Part shown: positions 34,180 through 45,100 of the stretch, piece after piece
Layout: every line of letters begins with the position of its first letter
Numbering within the stretch: the first letter of the stretch is position 1
From: Notospermus geniculatus
Taxonomy: Eukaryota; Nemertea; Pilidiophora; Heteronemertea; Lineidae
Reading direction: 5' to 3'
DNA: 64,000 bases
NCBI GenBank assembly: GCA_002633025.1
Contig: NMRB01000078.1
Coordinates: 436,118 to 500,117, forward strand
Notes under the pieces: model-generated
Seen by the model: the letters and a program-made list of their open reading frames with translations, nothing else
Databases searched by the model: none
Told to the model about the DNA's origin: nothing
Translations under genes and position numbers: made by a program

Positions 34180-35480
34180 GTGGTGCTCCGGATGGCTTCG
34201 ATGTTGCGTGCGTCAGAAGGTGCTGTGATTTGTGAGTACGAATACGAACAGCAGGTTGTTGATGATCTCGCGAGTCGAGTTTAGGAATGGCTGGTTGAAA
34301 CGTTTCGTCCTGAACCAATGCTTGACTCTGATGAGAAAATAGCTTTAATGGAAAATAGCCAGTGTAAAAAGCAACTTCAGGCCACGAAACCACGCAGCAA
34401 TAGGTGAGATACAACTCATGAAGTATTTGGCATCTGTGATTGATGGCTGCCATCCAGGTTTCCAAGAACTTTCTTTCATTAAAGTGAGATATAATAAGGC
34501 TAGGCCAGGTGTGGCCCTGAGTGAACCATTCGATAAAGAGAAAGAACTTGATAAACTCGAACCAACAAGGTTACCTTATCTCTTGTGGTGCGATGGTAAA
34601 GCGATTTGAGAGAGAGTGCACAAAGAATCCAACAAACCTTTGAATCCGCGATATTGCAGATGGTACAATGGTGAAGTTACAACCAGAAGTGACTGTAGAT
34701 GTAGATTTAAGCCCAAAATGGACCATTCGTCACCGTTGTCGCGAAAGATGGAGAATTTCGAGTTTGGCGATACTTCAATGCAATCAATGCAAGCTTGGTG
34801 CTAGGCCGACGACATCGGACAGCAAGCACAAATCCGAGATTTTTAATAACTACAACACTTTAATGAATCATCAGCAGACAAAGCTGAAGGTGCTGGGCCA
34901 AATTTGAAGTTCGAACATGCTGCATTTAGAAGTCCGAAAAGCGATTAGGTGCCAACAAAAAGAACGATGAAGTATAACGAAAAGGAGTTCCTTTTCCCAA
35001 AGGCGGATTCTAAAATCAATGGCACCTTCCGCTTGAGAAAGCAATTTTAAGGAGGCCTTTGCAGTCAAATTTTGGCACGTTGTGGAATAACTTGAGGGAG
35101 CGTCAACAGGAGAACAATAGCCGCGGGGAACTCCTTTACGTTCTAAAATACGGCCCGTAATCTTCGTTTATATGGAGTTTGCCAATATTGCAAAGGAACT
35201 GAGAAAAGCAGGCAACGAAGAAACATTGTCAAAGATTTGGCAGTGAATGGAGACTTACCAAAATCAAAAATGGTGTTTAGTATATGGAGTGATGAATCGC
35301 CGAGGATGCAATCAAACGTTTCCAAGACGTTTACTCCTCTGTAGATATACGAATGCATACACAGCTGACGAAAACAGCTTTGCTTTCAGCAAGCTATGAA
35401 AGAGTCGACGCTACCTGCAAACCCCGCAACCACAAATATACTGAGTAAAGAGAAGTTTTTTCCACCTTCGCTTTGATGGG
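34180..35480 (+). pseudogene. Possible decayed coding region, unidentified
   Basis: Frames of protein-like composition (for example SVIDGCHPGFQELSFIKVRY near 34430 and LWNNLRERQQENNSRGELL near 35080) are interrupted by stops and frame changes every 20-60 codons, with no clear splice sites. It could be an old retrocopy or transposon ORF. I do not recognise the family. Confidence 0.25.
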
Positions 35481-35893
35481 CGCTAGATGGTGAGACCAGG
35501 TAAGCATGAACCATCGCTTTCTAAAGATCTGAATGAATGTTCAAAATATAAGGGTTATTTTGATTGAGTTTCTTCGGAATCAGTCTGAATAGTGAATGGA
35601 TCGCTGAAACAGGAGGATGCTGCAAGGAGAATAGAGCTTATATAGCATCCTGAGAACATCGGAGGTTCTTAGCGTTCGTTCCCTTCGTCACCGCCCCGGG
35701 CGACGCCAAAGGAGGAGCGCGCATTTAGAACCATTGACTGATTACATCAGGATGCTGAATATGGACATCATCAGCGCCCTTTGTGTCACTGGACCTCTCT
35801 CAGGACCGCCGCAGTAATGACCCATAATGTGTTGGAACATCTCTTTGTTGGCCCGATACAGTTTCTGCATTCGTCTGTTGTTTGGGGTCGGCA

Positions 35894-36166
35894 TGCACAG
35901 AAAAAAAAATCAACTCGAGTGGAGACTCAGAGTCTCACTTTAGGGACAAAATGGTTCGAAACACTTTTTGACTCAAAATGAAACAGAAAATATTTCGGCC
36001 CGAGACAATGACACCTCGTTCCGAGGGAAAATATTTCGGGCCGAGTTGTTATTGTCTCGCGCCGAAATATTTTCTGTTTCATTTTGAGTCAAAAAGTGTT
36101 TCGAACCATTTTGTCCCTAAAGTGAGACTCTGAGTCTCCACTCGAGTTGATTTTTTTTTCTGTGCA
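35894..36166. repeat. Foldback with ~105-bp near-perfect arms
   Basis: TGCACAGAAAAAAAAATCAA starts the left arm; the right arm is its reverse complement ending at 36166. The centre near 36030 is itself partly palindromic (GAGGGAAAATATTTCGGGCC). The young look of the arms suggests recent origin. Confidence 0.92.
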
Positions 36167-36256
36167 GACAATGAGTATGAAAGATGTGAGTGGCCAAAAT
36201 TACCACTGGGCCAGTTGAAATAGAACATTCATCTGCCCAATAAAAAGACAAGATGG

Positions 36257-36460
36257 TCATCCGCCGACAAATACACCCATGAGTCTGCTCAGTGTTTCAG
36301 CACAAATATGCAATTCCCCTCTGCCCATATTCATCATCAGCAACACCTCAGCAAAGAGGCTCTGATCTTTCCGACTGGATGAGGAAGGCTGGTAACTATG
36401 ACGACAGCTCCTCCGGGAACCCGATTCATTAGCAGCCTTGTTCCTTTGTGTAGGAGGCAA
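36257..36460 (-). CDS. Possible terminal exon, unknown protein
   Basis: A good acceptor (CCCTTTCTCTGTAG) opens a frame of about 67 codons to a TGA, ending LFAEVLLMMNMGRGELHICA and further. There is no matching upstream exon and no recognised family, so it may be chance. Confidence 0.25.
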   Translation of the reverse strand: MPPTQRNKAANESGSRRSCRHSYQPSSSSRKDQSLFAEVLLMMNMGRGELHICAETLSRLMGVFVGG

Positions 36461-37623
36461 CTACAGAGAAAGGGAATTTCAAAGATAACATGACAATATA
36501 GGCCTACATTGTCAAAAATCATCTGTGACATCAGCTGAGCCAGTTCTGTCGTGGATGGTAGGCCTACGTTGAACCTGTCGAGTCCCACAGGATGAAGATA
36601 CTTAAATGCGATCTCATGACCAAAGCCTGCAACTAGGCCCACTGCTTTCAGATATATCAGTACATGTATATGTAAATAGATAAAGTCTCCGTACATTACA
36701 GGCCTTACCGGTGTTGGACAGTGGATCGATAGGCCTGGTGTCAATAATCATATCGCTCACCTCAAGGTTTAAATCCAATGAATTCCTTGTAAACTAACGA
36801 TGCGGCGATTATCAGCAATTTTCACCCATGTTCAAATCCTTAAATCATATTCCTGCGACTCACAGCTGCAGAAAAATATTCACCCATGTAATATCGTTGC
36901 GAAAAATGGCCGAAAACGATAAGAAAAATTTGTTGTTTGAGGGTGAACACCCCCGAGTGTTCGATTCGCGCTGTAACATATGGCATGTCACCAGATCGAT
37001 TCACATGGTAACCAGCTTCCACAGGAACATTGTTATGATGCTATTGATTGGTTGGCGACAGATGTCTGCTCGGCGCTGGACGCTGCGGAGGAGACATGAA
37101 CCATCACCGATGACTTTATCAGATCAAAATCAAACAAAGGTGTTGGTTGTCGCTTAATAAGGTGACGTTTAGATAGGCCTAGGTTCGTCAGATCCTGGAA
37201 TTTCATTGCCTGCGATGTGTGTCAATAGATATACTTCGCGGAGACCTGATTGGGCGCGTTGCATATGACAATGATTTGACCTTTTTCATCTGAAAAAAGG
37301 AGGTTCGAACTATGACTTATATGTCATTATGATACCCACGAAGCACTAGCGGCTGCCCCATGCTGTCGTTTGCCAATGACATCACGGTGACGGTAGTCAA
37401 CAAACAGTGACAGACGTCAAACAGCGCGCAAGGAAAACTATTCCAACATGGTTTAGGAACAATCTGTACATGTACTTTAAAACTGGTGATTTTTAACCTA
37501 GAATATTGATAAATGTAGCCCAGTTATAGAACCTAGTGTGAAGATTGGAGTAGGTATAGTTCTGTAACCTGTTGGTCAACGCGCAACACTGTACTGCTGG
37601 TGCCCACTCCAAACGCAGTCGAC

Positions 37624-37747
37624 AGCCATCTTGCCAAAATTAGGTCACACCATAGGAATTTTCTTCCAGAGTGACAGATGATTGGTTCTCCCATCCCCCA
37701 GTGGGGGAAATCCCACTGACGATGACCTAATTCTGGCAAGATGGCTG
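37624..37747. repeat. MITE, AGCCATCTTGCCAAAATTAG family, copy 1
   Basis: The left end AGCCATCTTGCCAAAATTAG is mirrored by TAATTCTGGCAAGATGGCT at the right end. A longer relative lies at 50478-50695. Confidence 0.85.
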
Positions 37748-38395
37748 CTATAGTGCCTAGACTAGTAAAAAATAAAAAAATCAGCTTCTGTTGGATGCAT
37801 AAGGAATTTTTTTGAGTAAAAGCAACAAGTGTGTTTCTGGGGTACTTTTCATGCTGAACACGAATCTGCTGTTTGCCAAGCAGAAAAATGTGTCAGGAAT
37901 TAAGGTCAAAGTCTGTAAGTGCAAAATTTCTGAATTTTTGTATTACAAATTCAAGTGTCCATATCAGCCAACTTTGTTCACATGTCTATAGGCCTACATT
38001 TCTGCTCATAAGAAATGACCGAGTTGAACTTCCTCGTGCACGGCGCAAAGTCGATAGATTCAACGAAACTTTGATTTGTAGAAAAATCCCGAGGTCTAAT
38101 TAAGCAGGAAAGGTCAGTCATACAAGACATTGTTTATCGATCCCGTTGTCCTCATTTCGTGCACGATTATAGCACGCAGTATACGGTAACCACCAATCTG
38201 TCATTTGTGTTTCCGATTACGAGACTACATGGAGATGCTTTTCTCGTGTCCCACGTGTCCAGCACTAAGGTAAGCTATCAACGCTTTTGAACTTGGACCA
38301 CTGTGAGCAGCTGATCGACAGTCAGTTGACCAATAGGAGTCACTACGGCCCAATTCAATGCCAACCGGTCCAATTCATGGTTGATTGAGCACCAA

Positions 38396-38587
38396 TCAGG
38401 AGAATTTTCTATTGTGTTGGTCCGCTAGAACTTTGCTGCCGTCTTTTGGCAATAAGCGCGGCTGACTGCTTCTACTGCCTCGTTTCCGTGCCTCCCTCAG
38501 TTTGGTCAGTTCGTCCTCACTGTTTCCCTGCCCAGGTCTATCATCGATCAGCACTGCATTGGTTGCGGCCTTGCCGTTAGGTGCCGT
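38396..38587 (-). CDS. Possible terminal exon upstream of the LRR-TIR receptor
   Basis: Acceptor TTCAATCGCTGGTCGCAG, then a 63-codon hydrophilic frame (ATNAVLIDDRPGQGNSEDEL, then a basic stretch) to TGA. It resembles a cytoplasmic tail. If real, its upstream exons would have to lie antisense beyond the receptor gene. Confidence 0.3.
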   Translation of the reverse strand, partial: TAPNGKAATNAVLIDDRPGQGNSEDELTKLREARKRGSRSSQPRLLPKDGSKVLADQHNRKFS

Positions 38588-38687
38588 CTGCGACCAGCGA
38601 TTGAAAGAATGCTGTGTATAGTGTATCAAGTCCAGAACTGATCTTGTTGATTTTGTGCATTTTTTCTATTTTTTAAGGTTTCCAAGC

Positions 38688-41249
38688 ATGAAAAGCGTCG
38701 TCTGCCTGATGCTTATCGTCTGCTGGACAGGCCTTGCCGTATCATCGACAGACGCTGCGGCAAATCTCACCCAAAATTTTGAACCAATCATGCGAATTTT
38801 ACCAAAAGGATGTGATAGGCCAAACACAACAACTATAATCTGTACAAACCTTGAAGCGGATCCCACTATGAGTGGATTTCTAAATAGTTACACACCGGTC
38901 CACGTCACCAACTTACAACTGAAATTCGCCAAAAGTGAGGCTCTTAACTTGAGCGAGATCGTCTTCCCCACGTCATCCATGTTTACCAGTATAGAGATGT
39001 CCACCTGTAATCTGAGGAGCGTTTACGCCTCCACGTTTCAACACCAGACAAGGCTGAGATACATCAACCTCAGAAACAACCACATCCAAACGATTGACCC
39101 TGCCATGTTCTACCCGTCAAGGTCAACTCTAGAGTACATCGACCTCAGCAACAACGACATAAGCACGCTGGACAAGAGCGTCTTCTCAAGTCTCGAAGTA
39201 TTGAACCATCTCGATTTGAGCAAAAACCGACTGAAGTCTGTCGTCTTACAGATATTTTCCCCTAGCATGGACTTTTTGAGCTTGTCTTTGAATCCTCTCC
39301 ATGGATCCGCCATTACTGGAACCAAAATATTCGTGTGTGACCTTGACCTGAGTTTCACAGAAATATCAGATCTCAACGGTTCCGTTTTTTCAAATATCGT
39401 CTGTTCGGCCTCCGATAAAATCCAGCTGAACCTGAGAGGGAATCCCATCAACCGTGTAGATTCTGCAACATTTAAAGGACTGCAAAAGAATTTCAGCAAG
39501 ATTGACGCATCAGCAGTAAAATGGCAGTGGACCAATCGTTCCTCGCTCAAAGAATTTTTCTCGGCACTCGCTGGTCGGTCGGTGGACTACCTTGATTTAT
39601 CCGACAGTTATCTGACCAATCAGGTTCTCAAGGACTTCATCCTCGATGATATCCGCATCGGTACCTTCGACATTTCTCGTAATTTGATCGGCTCGACTGC
39701 GAAATCGTGGCCAAATTACATCGATCGTTTGCCATCGATCTCAACTTTAAAGACACTGAATATGTCCAGTAACGGGCACAACAAAGGCATGGTGTTTGAT
39801 ATCGTCATTCCATACCTTGAGGTTCTAGACCTGTCCCATAATAACATTCCAGTTTATGTAGACTCGATTGTTTTCTCAAACGGCGCCGGTCGCTCCTCCG
39901 TGCCTCAGCTCCGAGTTCTCCAGTTGACAGCCGCCTTCGAAAAATCTTCCGATGAAAATATTTCTGGACGGGGGAAAGAAGTCGCCTGGTTTGCTGGCCT
40001 TGGTAAATTGGAGGAAATGTATTTGGATAATAATTATCGACTGTTTGAAGCAGCCCATGACTTCCATCTTGCCAGCATGTTCCGGGGGTTGTTCAACTTG
40101 AAAAATCTCTCTCTCTCACGCACTGGTATTGGAAGGCGACCTTTCAAGGAGCACGAGCTGGAAAACATGTTCAAAGACCAGAGCAAATCGCTGGTGAACT
40201 TGGACCTCAGCTACAATCATATTTCACACACGAGTCTTGTCATGCTGAAGTGTCTTGAGAACTTGAAGGTTCTGAATCTGAGAGGGAACTACATTGGCTA
40301 CATCACGGGAGATTGGCACACACAAATGGCAAGCTTGGAAGAATTCGACATCTCTGACAGCAGCTTATTGGCTATAAGTTATTCCACCATTGAAAAGGCG
40401 TTGAACAATCACTTGCAGACGATGAGTATTGGCAACAATCCTTACGCCTGCGTCTGTGACCTTGCGGGATTCACTGCTTTGCTATCAGCCTACGCCAGCC
40501 CTGAATCCGTCCGCGGGAAGGTCCACGTCCCTGACCTGGAGTATGCCACGTGTATGATGCCCGAAGACAAAGCGGGCATCCAGATTATCAACTACCACCC
40601 GGGTAAATTTGATTGTAATAAAACTGGTTATATTATCGTTGGATGTTTTGCTGCTGTCCTCGCTATCGTCTTGGTTGCTCTGAAAATAGTGGTCGTGACG
40701 AGGAAAACAGAAATACAGTATTATTTGCGGACAAGACGAGGAAATAACGCACCTGCTGATGGCGTCTTCATGGGTTATTGTCATGGTTATAATGTTGGTG
40801 ATGGCTTTACCGCCAATCCTGAAGAAGCTTGGGTCAACAAATACATCTCGGATAGGGTGGAGTTCAGCCCCGACCTACCTGTCTTTATCAAGTTCATGCG
40901 ACCCGTCGACGAAAACGATAATTCCACAACGCTCGGCCGCCAGATCGCCGATGGAGAGAAAGACTTTCGTTTCATTTTGTTGATTATGGGTCCGCTTTTT
41001 ATACAGCACTATGCAAATGAGCTCATCTCTACCGTCTGCATGAATGGCGACGTCATGGAACGATGCAAGAACAAATTTGTTGTGGTTTTTCTCGGTGGTT
41101 TGAAGAAGAACGAGGTCCCTGCAGGAATGGCACCACTGATACGGTGTGCAACATGTTACAACTGGCCAAGCAGCAAACAAAACCGAAACATCTTCTGGAA
41201 AAAACTGCTCATGAAATTATCAGACAAGTCTCCTGTTTGCTGCTGCTGA
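38688..41249 (+). CDS. Toll-like LRR-TIR receptor A
   Basis: 853 aa in one coding exon. A pyrimidine tract and AAG (38677) before the ATG suggest a spliced 5' leader; the ATG at 38688 opens a clear signal peptide (MKSVVCLMLIVCW), whereas the in-frame ATG at 38655 lies in the presumed intron. The ectodomain has leucine-rich repeats (YIDLSNNDISTLD and similar) and a Cys-rich C-terminal cap (CVC..C..C). One transmembrane helix lies near 645-668, then a TIR-like domain of about 160 residues. The TIR is atypical: box 1 reads GVFMGYCHG and no RDxxPG BB-loop motif is found, but RFILLIMGPLFIQH and the FW of box 3 are present. The tail ends VCCC. Expected role: surface or endosomal pattern recognition with NF-kB signalling. 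Paralogue of 57405-59957. Confidence 0.93.
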   Translation: MKSVVCLMLIVCWTGLAVSSTDAAANLTQNFEPIMRILPKGCDRPNTTTIICTNLEADPTMSGFLNSYTPVHVTNLQLKFAKSEALNLSEIVFPTSSMFTSIEMSTCNLRSVYASTFQHQTRLRYINLRNNHIQTIDPAMFYPSRSTLEYIDLSNNDISTLDKSVFSSLEVLNHLDLSKNRLKSVVLQIFSPSMDFLSLSLNPLHGSAITGTKIFVCDLDLSFTEISDLNGSVFSNIVCSASDKIQLNLRGNPINRVDSATFKGLQKNFSKIDASAVKWQWTNRSSLKEFFSALAGRSVDYLDLSDSYLTNQVLKDFILDDIRIGTFDISRNLIGSTAKSWPNYIDRLPSISTLKTLNMSSNGHNKGMVFDIVIPYLEVLDLSHNNIPVYVDSIVFSNGAGRSSVPQLRVLQLTAAFEKSSDENISGRGKEVAWFAGLGKLEEMYLDNNYRLFEAAHDFHLASMFRGLFNLKNLSLSRTGIGRRPFKEHELENMFKDQSKSLVNLDLSYNHISHTSLVMLKCLENLKVLNLRGNYIGYITGDWHTQMASLEEFDISDSSLLAISYSTIEKALNNHLQTMSIGNNPYACVCDLAGFTALLSAYASPESVRGKVHVPDLEYATCMMPEDKAGIQIINYHPGKFDCNKTGYIIVGCFAAVLAIVLVALKIVVVTRKTEIQYYLRTRRGNNAPADGVFMGYCHGYNVGDGFTANPEEAWVNKYISDRVEFSPDLPVFIKFMRPVDENDNSTTLGRQIADGEKDFRFILLIMGPLFIQHYANELISTVCMNGDVMERCKNKFVVVFLGGLKKNEVPAGMAPLIRCATCYNWPSSKQNRNIFWKKLLMKLSDKSPVCCC

Positions 41250-42192
41250 GGTTTCGCTGCACCGCCATTGGCAGCCTGGAATCGGGGGGGGGGGGGATTN
41301 GGGGGGGATTGCACCAAGTGACAAAAAAGACGAGATGCAACTAATGTACATTTATTCCATCAAGTTCCTGTCGTGGACCTCCACGTATCCGGTGAACTTT
41401 CGATTGTAGCATTAGTACAAAAAGGCTTTGCTTACCATCCCCATCAGCCCACATTGACATAGCCTAGGCCGAATATATTGAGGATTGTACAGGGCTTTGG
41501 ACGTGGCTGTCCTTTTGAAAAACGTTTCTAAATGGCATGTTCGTAATTTTGTCATTATATGTTTTCAAAGCGAACATTATTAATTCAATTGGATTGTCTT
41601 TGCTCAGCTGAGCTAGGCCCTGTTCAATGGTGGTGAACTGATCCTGTACTGTGCAGTGTGCACGGAATGCACGCGGTCTGCACTGAAGACACATGATTGG
41701 TCAGGGCGTCGCCAATCAATCTCTCGCAATAATATTGCTTTTACGGTTTTGTCAAAAACATTCACTGCTTCTCCGGCTGACATATTTGAACTGATCCACA
41801 TTATAGTTAAAATGAGCAACAAACTGCAGACGACGATCATCCAGGCCAAGCAAAAACCACAGCGCAATTAGAAGAAAGTACTCGGTCAGAATTGCATCAT
41901 AAACAGTTTGATATTAACCGTTTTAAAGTTCCAAATTGCCATTTCATTGGTGGTTACTTTGAAGAGTGCTCAGTGCTGGTACATGTAAATAATAACTGCT
42001 GCGGGTAACCTTACCTTGGTCAATTGGGTTATTATCCACACTCAATAAACTGATTTCCTCAACAAATCTGACCCAATTACGTTCTGTACCCGTTTTTAAA
42101 ACCTCCGCCGATCACAGAGTCAGACTGATGCAAGTTGTGAACAAAGGAGGTTCTCCCGTTCTTTCATAGACAGTTTGAGTCACGCTACCACA
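41250..42192. other. Intergenic region
   Basis: Between receptor A and the astacin-like gene. It has a poly-G tract with one N (about 41285-41312) and the minus-strand open frames described at 41464-41867. I see nothing else. Confidence 0.5.
41464..41867 (-). CDS. Possible small type II membrane protein, frame broken
   Basis: From 41867 a frame starts with a short basic end and a strong hydrophobic helix (WMIVVCSLLLILTIMW), as in a signal anchor, and ends at 41613. An overlapping frame (41694-41464) continues with protein-like composition. The two together suggest one frameshifted or spliced gene. I do not recognise it. Confidence 0.3.
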
Positions 42193-45100
42193 ATGTTTCT
42201 GAGATACCTCTTTGTTCTTGTTATGGCGGGGGTTTGGGCCGGCGACAATCGGTTTGGTAAGTACAGTGCTCATTAGAAAAAAAAACACAACCAGATTGGT
42301 TTCTTCTGTATCATTGTATTCACAGACATGTTGATTTCTTTACTTTTGGCTACTTCTGCGATTTTGTTCCGATTTAAAGCCAGCAACACACTAGGCGATA
42401 TCGCAAACAATCTGATCGCCACCGAGCAAAATCGGCTGTTGACGCCAGGTGTGCGCTGGACAGCGATGCGTGGAATCTTCTCGCCAGCGATGCTCGCCCA
42501 ATGTCAAACAATATCATAACCGATATCGCCTAGTCTGCGGTGGCTGCGAGAAGATCGGGGGTGATCAGATCGCTTGCGGATATCGCCTGGTGTGCTGCTG
42601 CTGTTAGCCTGTAATCGTCAATCACGCTGAATGGGTGAATGTCGTCCAGTTCTGATCCTACACCATAGCCCAAGCCCTTAACCCTAACCCCAACCCTGAC
42701 CCTCAACCCTTGTCACTGACCCCTACCCTAATCCTCAGCCTAGTCCTGACCCTAACCGTCAACGCTAACCATCCTAACTCCGTAACCTGGGTACAGTGGT
42801 TTAGACGACATTAACAGTTTCTGCGTCAATCACTGCGTTCGTGTCAGTCAGTAACTCTGTTCGCCGCGTTTTCACTTTGCAGTGGCCGCTGGTGGGGTGA
42901 GAGTGGTTCAATACAGGATTGACGAGCAATTACAAGGTAAGTATAAGTGGACCAAGGACCGTATGCATAAAACATCTTAAGTGTAAAATTTCCCTTAAAC
43001 TATTGTTCCAAACAAAAGATAAGGGAAATTTTACACTTAAGATGTTTTATGCATATAGCCCCAAGGCCCGTATTCTTGAAACTTCTGTAACTCCAAGGTT
43101 TACCTAAGCTATTGTTTGCAGGAGGTTTCTAGAGGAGCAATGATGGGGATGGCCGTCGGTCATTTCAAGATGGCCGTCGGTCATTTCAAGATGAAACACG
43201 CCATGAATCAAAACGTTATTAATGTGGATTAGACATAACAATGCCTTTATTGATCATAATTTATATGACCAATCATTTTCCATTTTTTCAATCTTGTCAT
43301 ATCAAGTGCCGATTGATCTAGATCATAATTACAGTTATGCCGCCGAACGATCTGATTTATACCATGATTATCTATAATTTTATTGAATTATTAGGGCCTG
43401 GATTTGACATGACAGGCTGGCGATTGCACTCAATGTTTTAATTAATCCCTTTCTTTTCCATCACATTGTATCTAACAGTGAACGCCGGAGTCGTTTGCCC
43501 TGGCAACACACCAGGCGATATCGCCAGCGGTCTGGGGTAGCTGCATAAAAACTCCGCTAGTGCTTCGACAGCGTATTGGCGTTAAAATGCATGGAAAACG
43601 TACAGCACTATCGGCAGATGGGCTCCGCCAGCGCCAGCGGAGTTTCTATGCGGCCACCCCTGATCGCCAGCGAGGAAATCGGCTGTTGACGCCAGGTGTG
43701 GACAGCGATGCGTGGAATCTTCTCGCCAGCGATGATCGCCCAATATCACACATTACCAAAACCGATATCGCCTAGTCTGCAGTGGCTGGCGAAAAGATCG
43801 GTGGCGATCGCTTGCGATATCGCCCCACCTTGCCTGGTGCGCTGCCCGCTCCAAAGGTAAATAATGTAAGAGTGTTTCGATCAATTTTCAGGGCTAAAAC
43901 CAAAACTGCAAGCCCAAATGAAGCTGGTGGAAGAGAACTCCTGCTTCAGGTTCCAGGAGGTTAATGGTACAGCACCTGTTAATTTCAACTCTTTTTCTTT
44001 TGGGTAAGAGTACAACTGGCAGGGTTGTGCAAAGTGACTCGAAATCTCGAAATTTTGACGCAAAAAATCTGACTAACTGCACACGAAGTTGAGAAAAAAG
44101 ACTCGGGGCTCCTCGAGAAGCATCAGACAAAGGGCCTCTGAGCCTTATTTTCTCAATTTTGTGTGTAAAGTGGAACCTGCCGCGTTGAACACCTTGGTAC
44201 TTTGAACAACTGCCTACTTTGAACACTTTTGAAATTCCCCGCCAGATCTAACAGTAAATTCAATTAGCAGGACCTTTATACATTGAACACTTGTCTACTT
44301 TGAACATTGAACAGTAATTTCAATCCCCGTCAGCAAAATTTACCTTGGTAAATTGAACACCCACCAATTGTTTCATCGGAATGTTTGATTAGCATTAATT
44401 ACTTGTCACCCCAGAGGTCCTTAAATTTGCACGTACAATGTGCACAGGCCTTTACCTCACTGAGTTTTCTTCCATTTTTTAGTCTGTGCCTCGCTTCAGT
44501 TCACCGAAACGCTGGTGGTATTCAGATTGGCCTTGGGTACAGGTACTGTAACAGGCCTAACGTTCGGGACGCCGAATTTCTGCGAGCAGTGATGTACTCC
44601 ATCGGGTTCGTGGATGAGATCTTTAGATCAGACAGGGACGAGCATATAAAGTTAGTCCCAGCCTGTTTGTGTAAGTTTCCACTTCACTTTTAGGAGTCGA
44701 ATGTCGCCCACCAAATTTCAAAGTCGGGATTACAAGCATTAGGCCCACGCCCATTACATCAAAGAAGCTCTCTCCATGCTGTAGCTTTCAGGTCCGACTT
44801 TGGTATTCGGAGACTGTTTTTCTCCACTTTCGGAGATTCGAGAGCTGGAGCTGGAGAACTGAACAGTCTCTACTGCAGCATTCCGTGTACTACAACAGCA
44901 TTTGGGCGCCAGGGTTCACAGTCATAAAACTGCTTAAGTCTAAGTGCGACACCTATCCTTTGTTGAACACAAAAGATAAGTATCACACTTAAGCCTGCCG
45001 CACACTGGAGCTATCTGCTGAGCAAAAAGTCATTCGAGACCGTTTGCTCAGCAGATAGCTCACGTGTGCGCGTAATTTCGGTGAGTTTTTTACCTCGCGA

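Larger units (their letters stand above)
31877..38687. other. Intergenic region without a confident gene
   Basis: Between the start of the transporter and the start of the first LRR-TIR receptor (they point away from each other). Contents: ~124-bp tandem repeat (32030-32340), a decayed coding-like stretch (34180-35480), a 273-bp foldback (35894-36166), two possible minus-strand terminal exons (36257-36460, 38396-38587) and a MITE (37624-37747). The rest shows nothing I can name. Confidence 0.6.

Noticed and set aside
36337-36744. 135-codon minus-strand frame
   Set aside because: No family, no splice context; the competing frame at 36257-36460 has the better acceptor.
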